Of a DNA stretch of 64,000 nucleotides, positions 49,197 to 58,946 are shown piece after piece. This DNA is from Parvibaculum sp002684405 (GTDB lineage Bacteria; Pseudomonadota; Alphaproteobacteria; Parvibaculales; Parvibaculaceae), in contig OZ223207.1 in NCBI GenBank assembly GCA_965140395.1, positions 620,001 to 684,000 of the forward strand, written 5' to 3'. The number at the start of each line of letters is the position of its first letter. Positions within the stretch are counted from its first letter, which is position 1. The notes beneath the pieces are model-generated. The model had not been told where the DNA came from, made no database searches, and saw nothing but the letters and a program-made list of their open reading frames with translations. Both the position numbers and the translations under genes were made by a program.

Positions 49197-50150
49197 ATGA
49201 CGACACTCGAAGCAGTGGAAGCGGGCAGTTCGCGCCCCGTGGCCGCGGCGTCGGACGCGCATATGGAACATCACCGGGCGGCGCTGACGATCGCGCGGCG
49301 CTATATGGGCGATGTCGCCTGGGGCACGGTGGCCACCTCGCTGGGCTCGCTCGCCGCGCTGGGGCTTTCGACTTATGCCGCTCTTGCCGGCTGGTGGCCC
49401 TATTGGGCGGCGATGCTGGCCAATGGCTATCTGCTTCTCATGCAGTTCATGGCGGTTCACGAAGGGCTTCACCGCGCGATCGGCGGAGACGACCCGCGCT
49501 GGAAATGGCTGAGCCCGGCGCTCGCCTGGATTGGCGGTATCGCCACGCTCATTCCCTATCGCGGCTATGACACGATGCATATGGTGCATCACCGCTATAC
49601 GAATGATTTCGAGCGCGACCCCGATACGTGGTGCTCGGGCCGCAACCCGCTGCTGCTGATCCTGCGCTTCTTCACGCAGACGCCGCATTACATCTATCTG
49701 ATGACGAAGTTCGGCTTCTGGAAGGACCCCAAGGAGCGGACCGGCTACTGGGTCGCGGCGGCGCATCACATCACGGCCTGGTCGCTGGTCGCCGCCGGGT
49801 TCTGGTTCGGCTATTGGCGCGAGATCCTGATGCTGTGGATCGTGCCGACCTTTCTCAACGTCGCGTTTATCGGGCTGATCTTCAATTACCTGCCGCACCA
49901 TCCGCATGTGTCGCGCGAGCGCTATACCGATACCGCCGTCTTCCTGCTGCCCCGGCCCATTCACCGGCTGGTGACGGCGCTGGACATGTTCCAGACCTAT
50001 CACCTGATCCATCATCTCTTCCCGCGCATTCCGTTTTACCGGATCGGCCGGGCCTTCGACGAGATGCGGCCCATTCTGGAAGCCGAGGGCGCGCCGATCC
50101 ACGACTGGAGCGACGCCTGGAGCCGGGCGCGGAAGCGGGCCCGGGCCTGA
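49197..50150 (+). CDS. Membrane fatty-acid desaturase/hydroxylase family protein
   Basis: 317 residues from the ATG at 49197. Three His boxes that bind the di-iron centre are present: HEGLH, HMVHHRYTND and HLIHHLFPRIPFY. About four transmembrane helices lie between them. The substrate cannot be assigned; CrtR-like hydroxylases and fatty-acyl desaturases share the pattern. It stands alone between cckA and recA. Confidence 0.82.
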   Translation: MTTLEAVEAGSSRPVAAASDAHMEHHRAALTIARRYMGDVAWGTVATSLGSLAALGLSTYAALAGWWPYWAAMLANGYLLLMQFMAVHEGLHRAIGGDDPRWKWLSPALAWIGGIATLIPYRGYDTMHMVHHRYTNDFERDPDTWCSGRNPLLLILRFFTQTPHYIYLMTKFGFWKDPKERTGYWVAAAHHITAWSLVAAGFWFGYWREILMLWIVPTFLNVAFIGLIFNYLPHHPHVSRERYTDTAVFLLPRPIHRLVTALDMFQTYHLIHHLFPRIPFYRIGRAFDEMRPILEAEGAPIHDWSDAWSRARKRARA

Positions 50151-50279
50151 CGCGGGCCTGAAACGGACCGGGCGCTAACCTGACGCGGAATCGGGGAGGC
50201 AGACAGGCATGTGCCGCCGGTGCGCCGGGCGCGGGTGTCGGCGCGGCGGAAGGGCCTTGCGAGTCGTGCCCGTTTTTGA

Positions 50280-50294
50280 GAACGTCACGCGAAC
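50280..50294. promoter_or_regulatory. SOS (LexA) box upstream of recA
   Basis: GAAC-GTCACGC-GAAC is the direct-repeat LexA site of alphaproteobacteria (GTTC-N7-GTTC on the other strand), 121 bases before recA. A weaker GAAC-N7-GTAC lies at 50348-50362. The region between is A/T-rich and probably holds the promoter. Confidence 0.8.
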
Positions 50295-50414
50295 TTGCTC
50301 TAAAAATCATATTTAAATCAATGGCTTGAAAATATCGTTGTCATTGAGAACAAAATAAGTACATTAACTGAAATTGCGCGGGACAATTCGGTATGAAATA
50401 AGGGGTGCAGGTCC

Positions 50415-51520
50415 ATGTCCAAGAATGTTGTAGACCTCGTGGCAAAAGACGATTCAGAGAAGAAGAAGGCGCTCGATGCGGCTCTGAGCCAGATCGAGCG
50501 CAATTTCGGCAAGGGTTCCATCATGCGGCTCGGCAAGAACGAGCAGGTGGTGGAGATCGAATCCATTTCCACGGGCTCGCTCGGCCTCGACATTGCGCTC
50601 GGGATCGGCGGTCTGCCGCGCGGTCGCGTGATCGAGATCTACGGGCCTGAAAGCTCCGGCAAGACGACCATGGCGCTGCATACGGTGGCCGAAGCCCAGA
50701 AGAAGGGCGGCGTCTGCGCCTTCGTCGATGCCGAACATGCGCTGGACCCGGTCTATGCCCGCAAGCTGGGCGTGCATCTCGACGACCTTCTGATTTCGCA
50801 GCCCGATACGGGCGAGCAGGCGCTGGAAATCGCCGACACGCTGGTGCGCTCCGGCGCGGTGGATGTGCTGGTGGTGGATTCCGTCGCCGCGCTGACGCCC
50901 AAGGCCGAACTCGAAGGCGAAATGGGCGACTCGCTGCCCGGTCTGCAGGCCCGCCTGATGAGCCAGGCGCTCCGAAAGCTCACCGGCTCGATCTCCAAGT
51001 CCAACACCATGGTGATCTTCATCAACCAGATCCGCATGAAGATCGGTGTGATGTTCGGTAGCCGGAGACGACGACCGGCGGCAATGCGCTGAAATTCTAC
51101 GCCTCCGTCCGTCTCGACATTCGCCGCATCGGCGCGATCAAGGATCGCGACGAGGTGGTGGGCAACCAGACCCGCATCAAGGTGGTCAAGAACAAGGTCG
51201 CGCCGCCCTTCAAGCAGGTCGAATTCGACATCATGTATGGCGAGGGCGTGTCCAAGACGGGCGAGCTCATCGATCTCGGTGTGAAGGCCGGGATCGTGGA
51301 GAAATCCGGCTCGTGGTTCTCCTATAATTCCCAGCGCATCGGGCAGGGCCGGGAGAATGTGAAGAAATTCCTGAAGGAAAATCCGGATATGGCCGACGAG
51401 ATCGAAGCGGCGATCCGTCAGAATGCGGGTATCATTGCCGAGAAGATCATGGATGTCGGGCCGGATACGGACGACGATGACGATCTGGGCGATGCCGCGG
51501 GCCTGGAGGCCAATGGCTAG
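50415..51520 (+). pseudogene. recA: recA, interrupted by a one-base deletion
   Basis: The first frame encodes 225 residues with Walker A GPESSGKTT and reads correctly to KIGVMFGS. It then runs out of frame to a stop at 51092. The second frame, one base shifted, begins near 51063 with PETTTGGNALKFYASVRLDI and continues to a normal RecA C-terminus with an acidic tail. One C missing from the run after GGTAGC (51062-51063) explains all of it. The break is inside the L2 DNA-binding loop, so a truncated product would be inactive. Since recA loss is rare and the spot is a short C-run, a sequencing error is a strong alternative. Confidence 0.88.
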
Positions 51521-51554
51521 GCGACGGGCCGCCTTCGGCAAGTCCCATGAACAG

Positions 51555-51586
51555 AGCGGCGCCGGAGCTTCGGCGCCGCTTTTTTC
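51555..51586 (+). terminator. recA terminator
   Basis: AGCGGCGCCG-GAGCTT-CGGCGCCGCT followed by TTTTT; a perfect 10-bp stem. Confidence 0.87.
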
Positions 51587-51735
51587 GTCTATTTCGTTTC
51601 TATTTCACCTTTGGGGCCTTTGCTGGACAGCGCTGAGGGCGACAGGTAAAAGCGTGGGCCCTATATTGCCTTTAGAGAGAGGCAGTTAGCCCGTAGCGGG
51701 CGCAGCGAAGCGTATAATTTGCGAGACCCATTCCC

Positions 51736-54414
51736 ATGTCCGGCCTAAACGAGATCAGAACCAGGTTTCTCGACTATTTCGCGTCGAAGGAGCACGAGAT
51801 CGTGCCCTCCGCCTCGCTTGTGCCGAACAACGATCCGACGCTGCTTTTCACCAATGCGGGCATGGTGCCCTTCAAGAACGTCTTCACGGGGCAGGAGACG
51901 CGGCCCTATAGCCGCGCCACCAGCTCACAGAAATGCGTGCGCGCGGGCGGCAAGCATAACGACCTCGACAATGTGGGCTATACGGCGCGCCACCACACCT
52001 TCTTCGAGATGCTCGGCAATTTCTCCTTCGGCGACTACTTCAAGGCCGAAGCGATCGAATTCGCCTGGGAGCTGGTGACGAAGGAATTCGGCCTGCCGAA
52101 GGACAAGCTCATCGCCACCGTCTATTCGGAAGACGACGAGGCGTTCGAGCTGTGGAAGAAGATCGCCGGTCTTTCCGACAGCAAGATCATCCGCATTCCG
52201 ACATCGGACAATTTCTGGCAGATGGGCGATACCGGCCCCTGCGGTCCCTGCTCGGAAATCTTCTACGATCATGGCGACCATATTCCTGGCGGCCCGCCCG
52301 GCAGCCCGGATGAGGATGGTGACCGTTTTATCGAGATCTGGAATCTCGTCTTCATGCAGTTCGACCAGCAGGGCGACGGCGAGCGGCTCAACCTGCCGCG
52401 GCCGTCCATCGATACCGGCATGGGGCTTGAGCGGATCGCGGCGGTGCTGCAGGGCACGCATGACAATTACGCGACCGACCTGATGCGCGCGCTGATCGAG
52501 GCGTCGGCCCATGCAGCCAATTCCGACCCGGAAGGCCCCCATGGGGTGAGCCATCGCGTGATCGCCGACCATCTGCGCTCCTGTTCCTTCCTGATCGCCG
52601 ATGGCGTGATGCCGTCGAATGAGGGGCGCGGCTATGTGCTTCGCCGCATCATGCGCCGCGCCATGCGCCATGCGCAGATTGTGGGCGTGAGCGAGCCGCT
52701 GATGTGGCGTCTCGTGCCGGCGCTGGTGCAGCAGATGGGCGCGGCCTATCCGGAACTCCGCCGCGCGGAAGCGCTCATTACCGAAACGCTGAAGCTGGAG
52801 GAAACGCGCTTCCGCGAGACGCTGGCGCGCGGGCTGAAGCTGCTCGACGAGGAAGTGGAGAGCCAGGCGGCGAAGGGCGTGCTGCCCGGCGAGGTGGCCT
52901 TCAAGCTCTACGATACATACGGCTTTCCGGTCGATCTCACCCAGGATGCGCTGCGCGCCAAGGGAATGACGGTCGATATGGACGGGTTCGACGCCGCCAT
53001 GCAGCGCCAGCGCGAAGACGCGCGCAAGGCCTGGGCGGGATCGGGCGAGCAGGCGACGGAGACGCTCTGGTTCGAGCTGCGCGACCGCGTGGGCGCGACC
53101 GAGTTTCTCGGCTATGAGACCGATGACGGCGAAGGCAAGATCGTCTCCATCATCATGAACGGGCAGGAGGTGGATGAAATCTCCGCCGGGGCGAGCGCGC
53201 AGATCGTCACCAACCAGACGCCTTTCTATGGCGAGTCCGGCGGTCAGGTCGGCGATACAGGCGTCATCTTCACGCCCAAGGGTGCCGAGTTCCCGGTGAG
53301 CGATACGCAGAAGAAGCTCGGTGCGCTGCATGTGCATATCGGCGAGCTGACGCGGGGCACGCTGAAGGTCGGCGATGTGGTGGAAATGAAGGTCGATACG
53401 GCGCGGCGCGATGCGACGCGCGCGAACCACTCCGCGACGCATCTCCTGCATGAGGCGCTGCGCCGGGTGCTGGGCGATCACGTGACGCAGAAGGGCTCGC
53501 TTGTCATGCCGGACCGGCTGCGCTTCGACTTCAGCCACCCCAAGCCCATGACGCAGGAAGAAATCGGCCAGGTCGAGGAGATCGTGAACCGTATCGTGCG
53601 GCAGAACTCCGATGTCAGTACACGGATCATGACGCCCGACAAGGCGATCGAGGCGGGTGCGCTGGCGCTTTTCGGCGAGAAATACGGCGATGAAGTGCGC
53701 GTCCTCTCCATGGGGCTCGACGACGAGAAGGCGAACGGGGTCTATTCCGTCGAACTTTGCGGTGGCACCCATGTGCGCCGGCTTGGCGATATTGCGATCT
53801 TCAAGATCGTGGGCGAAAGCGCGGTGGCCTCCGGCGTGCGCCGTATCGAGGCGCTGACGGGCGAGGGCGCGCGGCGCTATCTGGCCGATCAGGAACGCAT
53901 CGCGCGCGAGGCGGCGGGTGCGCTGAAGACGACGGTGGACGACCTGCCGGCGCGGGTGCATTCGCTGGTGGAAGAGCGGCGGCGTCTGGAGCGCGAGCTG
54001 GCGGACGCCAAGAAGAAGCTGGCTCTTTCGGGCGGCGGCGCCGGTGGCGGCGAGCGCCCGGCCGTGAAGGAGGTCAATGGCGTGAAACTGCTGGCGCGGC
54101 GCCTCGACGGGGTGAACCCGAAGGATCTGCGGGGGCTTGTCGATGAAGGCAAGAACCAGCTCGGCTCGGGCATCATTGCCTATGTGGCCGTGTCGGAAGA
54201 CGGCAAGGTGGGTATCGCCGTCGGCGTGACGGACGATCTCACCGAGAGATACAATGCGGTCGACCTTGTGAAGACGGGCGCCGCGGCGCTTGGCGGCAAG
54301 GGCGGCGGCGGACGGCCCGACATGGCGCAAGCCGGCGGGCCCGATGCAAGCAAGGCGGATGCGGCGCTCGACGCCGTCAGCGCCGCTGTCGGCGAGTTGG
54401 CGGGTGCCGCCTGA
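51736..54414 (+). CDS. alaS: Alanyl-tRNA synthetase
   Basis: 892 residues. The class II catalytic core begins LNEIRTRFLDYFASKEHEIV, with TNAGMVPFKNVFTGQE and the editing domain zinc motif HSATHLLHEALRRVLGDH and SVELCGGTHVRRLGDI. The C-terminal C-Ala domain includes GKNQLGSGIIAYVAVSEDGK. Full length. The 215 bases after recA contain its terminator and the alaS promoter region, no gene. Confidence 0.97.
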   Translation: MSGLNEIRTRFLDYFASKEHEIVPSASLVPNNDPTLLFTNAGMVPFKNVFTGQETRPYSRATSSQKCVRAGGKHNDLDNVGYTARHHTFFEMLGNFSFGDYFKAEAIEFAWELVTKEFGLPKDKLIATVYSEDDEAFELWKKIAGLSDSKIIRIPTSDNFWQMGDTGPCGPCSEIFYDHGDHIPGGPPGSPDEDGDRFIEIWNLVFMQFDQQGDGERLNLPRPSIDTGMGLERIAAVLQGTHDNYATDLMRALIEASAHAANSDPEGPHGVSHRVIADHLRSCSFLIADGVMPSNEGRGYVLRRIMRRAMRHAQIVGVSEPLMWRLVPALVQQMGAAYPELRRAEALITETLKLEETRFRETLARGLKLLDEEVESQAAKGVLPGEVAFKLYDTYGFPVDLTQDALRAKGMTVDMDGFDAAMQRQREDARKAWAGSGEQATETLWFELRDRVGATEFLGYETDDGEGKIVSIIMNGQEVDEISAGASAQIVTNQTPFYGESGGQVGDTGVIFTPKGAEFPVSDTQKKLGALHVHIGELTRGTLKVGDVVEMKVDTARRDATRANHSATHLLHEALRRVLGDHVTQKGSLVMPDRLRFDFSHPKPMTQEEIGQVEEIVNRIVRQNSDVSTRIMTPDKAIEAGALALFGEKYGDEVRVLSMGLDDEKANGVYSVELCGGTHVRRLGDIAIFKIVGESAVASGVRRIEALTGEGARRYLADQERIAREAAGALKTTVDDLPARVHSLVEERRRLERELADAKKKLALSGGGAGGGERPAVKEVNGVKLLARRLDGVNPKDLRGLVDEGKNQLGSGIIAYVAVSEDGKVGIAVGVTDDLTERYNAVDLVKTGAAALGGKGGGGRPDMAQAGGPDASKADAALDAVSAAVGELAGAA

Positions 54415-55699
54415 ACCGGGGCATACGCCCCCCGGGACCTCCGGCGGGGCGGATGATGGCGGGGAGCCTGCTCCCGGTCTCCTGAAACGATTGCGCAGCC
54501 GCCTCTACGTCATTCTGGAGGCGGGTCGCACAAGCGACTGGCCGAGCCAGGTCTTCGACTTTTTCATGGTGTCGCTGATCCTGGCGAATGCCGCGGCCTT
54601 CGCGCTGGAGACGGTGGTCTCCCTCGCCGCGGCCTATGGCCCGTTCTTCAAGATCTTCAATCTTGTTTCGGTTCTGATTTTCACGATCGAATATGCGGCC
54701 CGCCTATGGGTCTGCGTGGAACATAGCGAGCATGAGGAAATGCCCTCATGGCGCATCCGGCTGCAGTTTGCGCGGACCTGGCCGATGCTGATCGATCTCG
54801 CGGTCGTTCTGCCGTTCTGGCTGGGGATCTTCGTTCCGCTGGATCTGCGCTTCCTGCGTGTTTTCCGGCTGATCCGGTTCCTCAAGCTCGGGCGCTATTC
54901 GCCCGCGCTCTCGTCGCTGGCCCGTGTCCTCTACAATGAACGTCATGCCATTACGGGTGCGCTCATCATCATGGGCGGGCTGCTGCTTCTGTCGGCCACG
55001 GTGATGTATGAGCTTGAAAAAGATGTGCAGCCGGAGGTCTTCGGCTCCGTGCCGGCGGCCATGTGGTGGGCGCTCGCCACGCTGACGACGGTCGGCTATG
55101 GCGACGTCGTGCCGGTGACGGTACTTGGCAAGATTGCCGGCGGCATGGTGATGATTTTCGGTCTCGGCATGTTCGCACTCCCCATCGCCATCGTGTCGGC
55201 GGGCTTTGCGCAGGAAATTCACCGGCGCGAATTCGTGGTGACCTGGGGCATGGTGGCGCGGGTGCCGCTGTTTTCGAAGTTCGACGCGCTCACCATCGCG
55301 CGGCTGGCGGAACATCTGAATGCGCGCGTGGTGGAGGCGGGCACGGTGATTGCGCGGAAGGGGGAGGAGGCGGATGCGATGTATTTCCTGCTCTCCGGCG
55401 AGGTGCAGCTCGACTTTCCCGACGGTCCGATAAAGCTGGAGGACGGCGCCTTTTTCGGCGAGATGGCGCTGCTTTATCAGCGGCGCCGGGCGGCGACGAT
55501 CACGGCGCTCACGCGCTGTTCGCTGCTGACGCTGCAATCGGAAGATTTCGCGCGCTTCATGCGCGGTCACCCGGATGTGCGCAACACGGTGGCGCAGATT
55601 GCCGAGCGGCGGCTGACGGAACTCCGGCAACGCAGCGAGGCGGAGGCCGAAAGGCAGGAAGCGGAGCGCGCCCAGGAGGCGCACCCCGCTTCGGAGTAG
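54404..55699 (+). CDS. Cyclic-nucleotide-gated potassium channel (Kv-type, MlotiK1-like)
   Basis: 431 residues from a GTG at 54404 that overlaps the alaS stop by 11 bases; longer in-frame starts lie inside alaS. Six helices include an S4-like segment LRFLRVFRLIRFLKLGRYSP. The pore has the K+ filter TTVGYGD. Residues about 295-410 form a cyclic-nucleotide-binding domain (YFLLSGEVQLDFPDGP, then GAFFGEMALLYQRRRAATIT with the phosphate-binding cassette). It would conduct K+ in response to cAMP or cGMP. Confidence 0.87.
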   Translation: MPPEPGHTPPGTSGGADDGGEPAPGLLKRLRSRLYVILEAGRTSDWPSQVFDFFMVSLILANAAAFALETVVSLAAAYGPFFKIFNLVSVLIFTIEYAARLWVCVEHSEHEEMPSWRIRLQFARTWPMLIDLAVVLPFWLGIFVPLDLRFLRVFRLIRFLKLGRYSPALSSLARVLYNERHAITGALIIMGGLLLLSATVMYELEKDVQPEVFGSVPAAMWWALATLTTVGYGDVVPVTVLGKIAGGMVMIFGLGMFALPIAIVSAGFAQEIHRREFVVTWGMVARVPLFSKFDALTIARLAEHLNARVVEAGTVIARKGEEADAMYFLLSGEVQLDFPDGPIKLEDGAFFGEMALLYQRRRAATITALTRCSLLTLQSEDFARFMRGHPDVRNTVAQIAERRLTELRQRSEAEAERQEAERAQEAHPASE

Positions 55700-55729
55700 T
55701 ATTTTCGGGTTTTATCTCAGACTGAGTTT

Positions 55730-55825
55730 GTCATGGCCCGGCTCGTCCGGGCCATCCACGTCTTTACCTGTCGCCAAGACGTGGATGCCCCGCCCTCCTT
55801 GAGTGCAAAGGGGGCGGGGCATGAC
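55730..55825. repeat. Dispersed palindromic repeat, copy 1
   Basis: About 96 bp: GTCATGGCCCGG, CCGGGCCATCCACGTCTT, AAGACGTGGATG, CCCCGCC, GGCGGGGCATGAC. Three nested hairpins with terminal GTCATG/CATGAC. Between the channel gene and icd. Two more copies occur at 58947 and 62981. Confidence 0.82.
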
Positions 55826-55845
55826 GTCAAAATATGAGACTGAGG

Positions 55846-57063
55846 TTACTTCTTGAGCGCTTTGGCGAGGTTTTCCGCGACCTTGTCGAGGAAGCCCTCG
55901 GTGGAGAGCCAGGACTGCTCGGAGCCGACCAGCAGGGCCAGGTCCTTGGTCATGTGGCCGCTTTCCACGGTCTGCACGCAGACCTTTTCCAGCGTATGCG
56001 CGAACTCTGCCAGCGCCGGCGTGTCGTCCAGCTTGGCGCGATGGGCAAGGCCGCGCGTCCAGGCGAAGATGGAGGCGATGGAGTTGGTCGAGGTCGCCTC
56101 GCCCTTCTGGTGGTTGCGATAGTGACGCGTCACCGTGCCGTGCGCGGCTTCGGCTTCCAGCGTTTCGCCATCCGGCGTCATCAGGACTGAGGTCATGAGG
56201 CCCAGCGAGCCGAAGCCCTGCGCGACCGTGTCGGACTGCACGTCGCCATCGTAGTTCTTGCAGGCCCAGACATAGCCTCCCGACCATTTGAGCGAGGAGG
56301 CTACCATGTCGTCGATCAGGCGGTGCTCGTAGAGCGCGCCGACCTTTTCGAACTCGGCCTTGAATTCCTTCTCATAGACCTCGGCGAAGAGATCCTTGAA
56401 GCGGCCGTCATAGGCCTTGAGGATCGTGTTCTTGGTCGAGAGATAGACGGGGTATTTGCGGGGCAGGGCGTATTTGAAGCAGGCGCGGGCGAAATCGCGG
56501 ATGCTGTCGTCCAGATTGTACATGCCCATGGCGACGCCGGAGCCGGGGAAGTCGAAGACTTCTTCCTCGATCGTCTCCGAGCCGTCTTCGGACACCCATT
56601 TCATCATCAGCTTGCCCTTGCCGGGCACGCGGAAGTCGGTGGCGCGATACTGGTCGCCATAGGCGTGACGGCCGATCACGATCGGCTCCGTCCAGCCGGG
56701 GACGAGACGCGGAATGTTGCGGCAGATGATCGGCTCACGGAACACGGTGCCGCCCAGGATGTTTCGGATGGTGCCGTTGGGCGAGCGCCACATCTTCTTC
56801 AGGCCGAATTCCTCGACGCGCGCCTCGTCGGGAGTGATGGTCGCGCATTTCACGCCGACGCCGTAATGCTTGATGGCCTCGGCGGAGTCGACCGTCACCT
56901 GGTCGTCCGTCTCGTCGCGGTGCTCGATTCCGAGATCGAAATATTTCAGATCGATGTCGAGATAGGGAAAGATGAGTTTGTCCTTGATCAGCTTCCATAT
57001 GATCCTGGTCATCTCGTCGCCATCGAGTTCGACGACCGGATTTTTCACTTTGATCTTGGACAT
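55846..57063 (-). CDS. icd: NADP-dependent isocitrate dehydrogenase
   Basis: 405 residues (MSKIKVKNPVVELDGDEMTR, the dimeric eukaryote-like type). TPDEARVEEFGLKKMWRSPN, RNILGGTVFREPIICRNIPR and GSLGLMTSVLMTPDGETLEA are family motifs with substrate and NADP contacts. It oxidises isocitrate in the TCA cycle and makes NADPH. Monocistronic, with repeat copy 1 downstream. Confidence 0.96.
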   Translation of the reverse strand: MSKIKVKNPVVELDGDEMTRIIWKLIKDKLIFPYLDIDLKYFDLGIEHRDETDDQVTVDSAEAIKHYGVGVKCATITPDEARVEEFGLKKMWRSPNGTIRNILGGTVFREPIICRNIPRLVPGWTEPIVIGRHAYGDQYRATDFRVPGKGKLMMKWVSEDGSETIEEEVFDFPGSGVAMGMYNLDDSIRDFARACFKYALPRKYPVYLSTKNTILKAYDGRFKDLFAEVYEKEFKAEFEKVGALYEHRLIDDMVASSLKWSGGYVWACKNYDGDVQSDTVAQGFGSLGLMTSVLMTPDGETLEAEAAHGTVTRHYRNHQKGEATSTNSIASIFAWTRGLAHRAKLDDTPALAEFAHTLEKVCVQTVESGHMTKDLALLVGSEQSWLSTEGFLDKVAENLAKALKK

Positions 57064-57231
57064 GGAGTTACCCTTCGAAACATAACGGACGGGGGGTCGG
57101 CGAGGACCTGCGGGGGCGGTCTTGAAACAAGACCGGGCGTGGCTCTCCTATAACACCGCTGGCGGATTGATTAAAGACAGGCGATCCCTTATTGACGCAG
57201 GCTTGTTTGTTCAAAAACGCATGTCGGAGCA

Positions 57232-58023
57232 ATGGCCGGAACGGATCGTAGAAAGTCGGGTATGACGCTGGGTGAAGAAGGCCCGGCCATTGTGCTGGTT
57301 GCGCCCCAACTTGGCGAAAATATCGGCACGGCTGCCCGCGCCATGCTCAATTTCGGGCTCACCGATCTGCGACTCGTCAGCCCCCGGGACGGATGGCCCA
57401 ACAGCCGCTCGGTCGCGGCCTCGGCGGGCGCCGATATCGTCATCGACAATGTACGCGTTTTCGAGACGACGGCCGACGCGGTGGCCGATCTCGACTATGT
57501 GCTCGCCACCACGGCGCGCCAGCGCGACATGGTGAAGCTGGTCTATACGCCGGATCGCGCCGCCGCGCGGCTCAGGGAGGCCTTTGCCGGCGGGGGCAAG
57601 GCGGGCGTTCTTTTCGGGCCGGAGCGGACGGGGCTCCATAATGACGATGTGGCGCTGGCCGATGCGGTGCTGACGGTGCCGCTCAATCCGGCCTTTTCCT
57701 CGCTCAACCTTGCCCAGGCCGTGCTGCTGATGAGCTATGAGTGGCACAAGGCCGCGGACCGGACGGAGGCCGAAACGCTGGAAATGCGCGAGGGCAGGCT
57801 GGCCACCAAGGAAGAACTGCTCATGTTTTATGCGCATCTGGAGCGTGAGCTCGATGCGCATGGCTTCTTCCGGACCGACGACAAGCGTCCCGGCATGGTG
57901 CGCTCGATCCGCAATCTTTTCGGGCGGGCGAGCATGACCGAGCAGGAAGTGCGGACCTTCCGCGGCATCGTCGCCTCGCTGGTGCGCAAGGTGCCGAAGG
58001 GCAATGGGCCGGAAGAGGGATAA
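57232..58023 (+). CDS. trmJ: tRNA/rRNA methyltransferase of the SpoU family (TrmJ-like)
   Basis: 263 residues; the ATG at 57262 (MTLGEEGPAIVLVAPQ) is a possible shorter start. The knotted SPOUT fold shows VAPQLGENIGTAARAMLNFG, FGPERTGLHNDD and LNPAFSSLNLAQAVLLMSYE, the three family motifs. TrmJ modifies position 32 of tRNAs with 2'-O-methyl. The label follows overall resemblance. Divergent from icd. Confidence 0.82.
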   Translation: MAGTDRRKSGMTLGEEGPAIVLVAPQLGENIGTAARAMLNFGLTDLRLVSPRDGWPNSRSVAASAGADIVIDNVRVFETTADAVADLDYVLATTARQRDMVKLVYTPDRAAARLREAFAGGGKAGVLFGPERTGLHNDDVALADAVLTVPLNPAFSSLNLAQAVLLMSYEWHKAADRTEAETLEMREGRLATKEELLMFYAHLERELDAHGFFRTDDKRPGMVRSIRNLFGRASMTEQEVRTFRGIVASLVRKVPKGNGPEEG

Positions 58024-58072
58024 CCCCCCGATTCTGCCGGGAAAACGCCTTCCTTGAGGCCGGACATGCCGA

Positions 58073-58140
58073 TTGACACGGGCGGGGGCAGAGGCTAGAA
58101 GAACGCCCTTACGGGACTGGCCCAAGGCCGGTCCCCGTTT
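58073..58140 (+). promoter_or_regulatory. rpsD promoter with hairpin leader
   Basis: TTGACA (58073-58078) and TAGAAG (58096-58101) have 17-base spacing, a good housekeeping promoter. The transcript would start near 58108 and open with a hairpin ACGGGACTGGCC-caa-GGCCGGTCCCCGT (58111-58138) followed by TTT, resembling an attenuator. The leader continues about 120 bases to rpsD and could be an autoregulatory S4 target. Confidence 0.55.
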
Positions 58141-58260
58141 CATATGAGAATACGCACCCGAGGGCCGGATACGCTTTACGCCGGTTCCTGTCGGTCTCAC
58201 CTCCAAACGGGGATGAGGCAGAGGAGGGCGCGTTTCCTTGGTTTTTGAAAGGAAACAGCG

Positions 58261-58881
58261 ATGTCAAAGCGCATTGCCGCCAAGCATAAACTCGACCGCC
58301 GTATGGGCGAGAACATCTGGGGTCGCTCCAAGAGCCCGGTGAACCGCCGCGATTACGGCCCCGGCCAGCACGGCCAGCGCCGCAAGGGCAAGCTCTCCGA
58401 CTTCGGTGTGCAGCTCCGCGCCAAGCAGAAGCTCAAGGGTTTCTACGGCAACATCACCGAAAAGCAGTTCCGCGCCATCTACAAGGAAGCCGAGCGCCTT
58501 CGCGGCGATACGGGTGAAATCCTGATCGGCCTGCTGGAACGCCGTCTGGACGCCGTCGTCTACCGCTCCAAGTTCGTGCCGACCGTCTTTGCCGCCCGCC
58601 AGTTCGTGACCCATGGTCATGTGAAGGTGAACGGCAAGCGCGTGAACATTCCGAGCTATCGCGTCCGCGAGGGCGATGTGATCGAGGTCAAGGACGCCTC
58701 CAAGCAGATGGGGCTCGTGCTCGAAGCCATCCAGAGCCCGGAACGCGACGTGCCGGATTACATCGATGCCGACCACGACAAGCTGACCGCGAAGTTCGTG
58801 CGGACGCCGGGCTTCTCCGACGTGCCCTATGCGGTGCAGATGGAACCGAACCTCGTCATCGAATTCTATTCGCGCAGCTGA
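58261..58881 (+). CDS. rpsD: 30S ribosomal protein S4
   Basis: 206 residues. MSKRIAAKHKLDRRMGENIW and YGPGQHGQRRKGKLSDFG are S4 N-terminal motifs; the S4 RNA-binding domain reads RRLDAVVYRSKFVPTVFAAR, GHVKVNGKRVNIPSYRVREG. It nucleates 30S assembly. Strong ribosome site GAAAGGAAACAGC. Not in the usual alpha operon. Confidence 0.97.
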   Translation: MSKRIAAKHKLDRRMGENIWGRSKSPVNRRDYGPGQHGQRRKGKLSDFGVQLRAKQKLKGFYGNITEKQFRAIYKEAERLRGDTGEILIGLLERRLDAVVYRSKFVPTVFAARQFVTHGHVKVNGKRVNIPSYRVREGDVIEVKDASKQMGLVLEAIQSPERDVPDYIDADHDKLTAKFVRTPGFSDVPYAVQMEPNLVIEFYSRS

Positions 58882-58908
58882 TCCCGGCAGCGCGATACGC
58901 CGAATACG

Positions 58909-58938
58909 AAAAGGCCGCTCTTTCGAGCGGCCTTTTTT
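58909..58938 (+). terminator. rpsD terminator
   Basis: AAAAGGCCGCTC-TTTC-GAGCGGCCTTTTTT, a perfect long stem with a T-run. Confidence 0.9.
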
Positions 58939-58946
58939 GTTTCGTC

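Noticed and set aside
51925..54330. An 801-codon open frame opposite alaS
   Set aside because: Long only because alaS has few stop-complement codons. Composition is His/Arg/Leu-rich and shows no domains.
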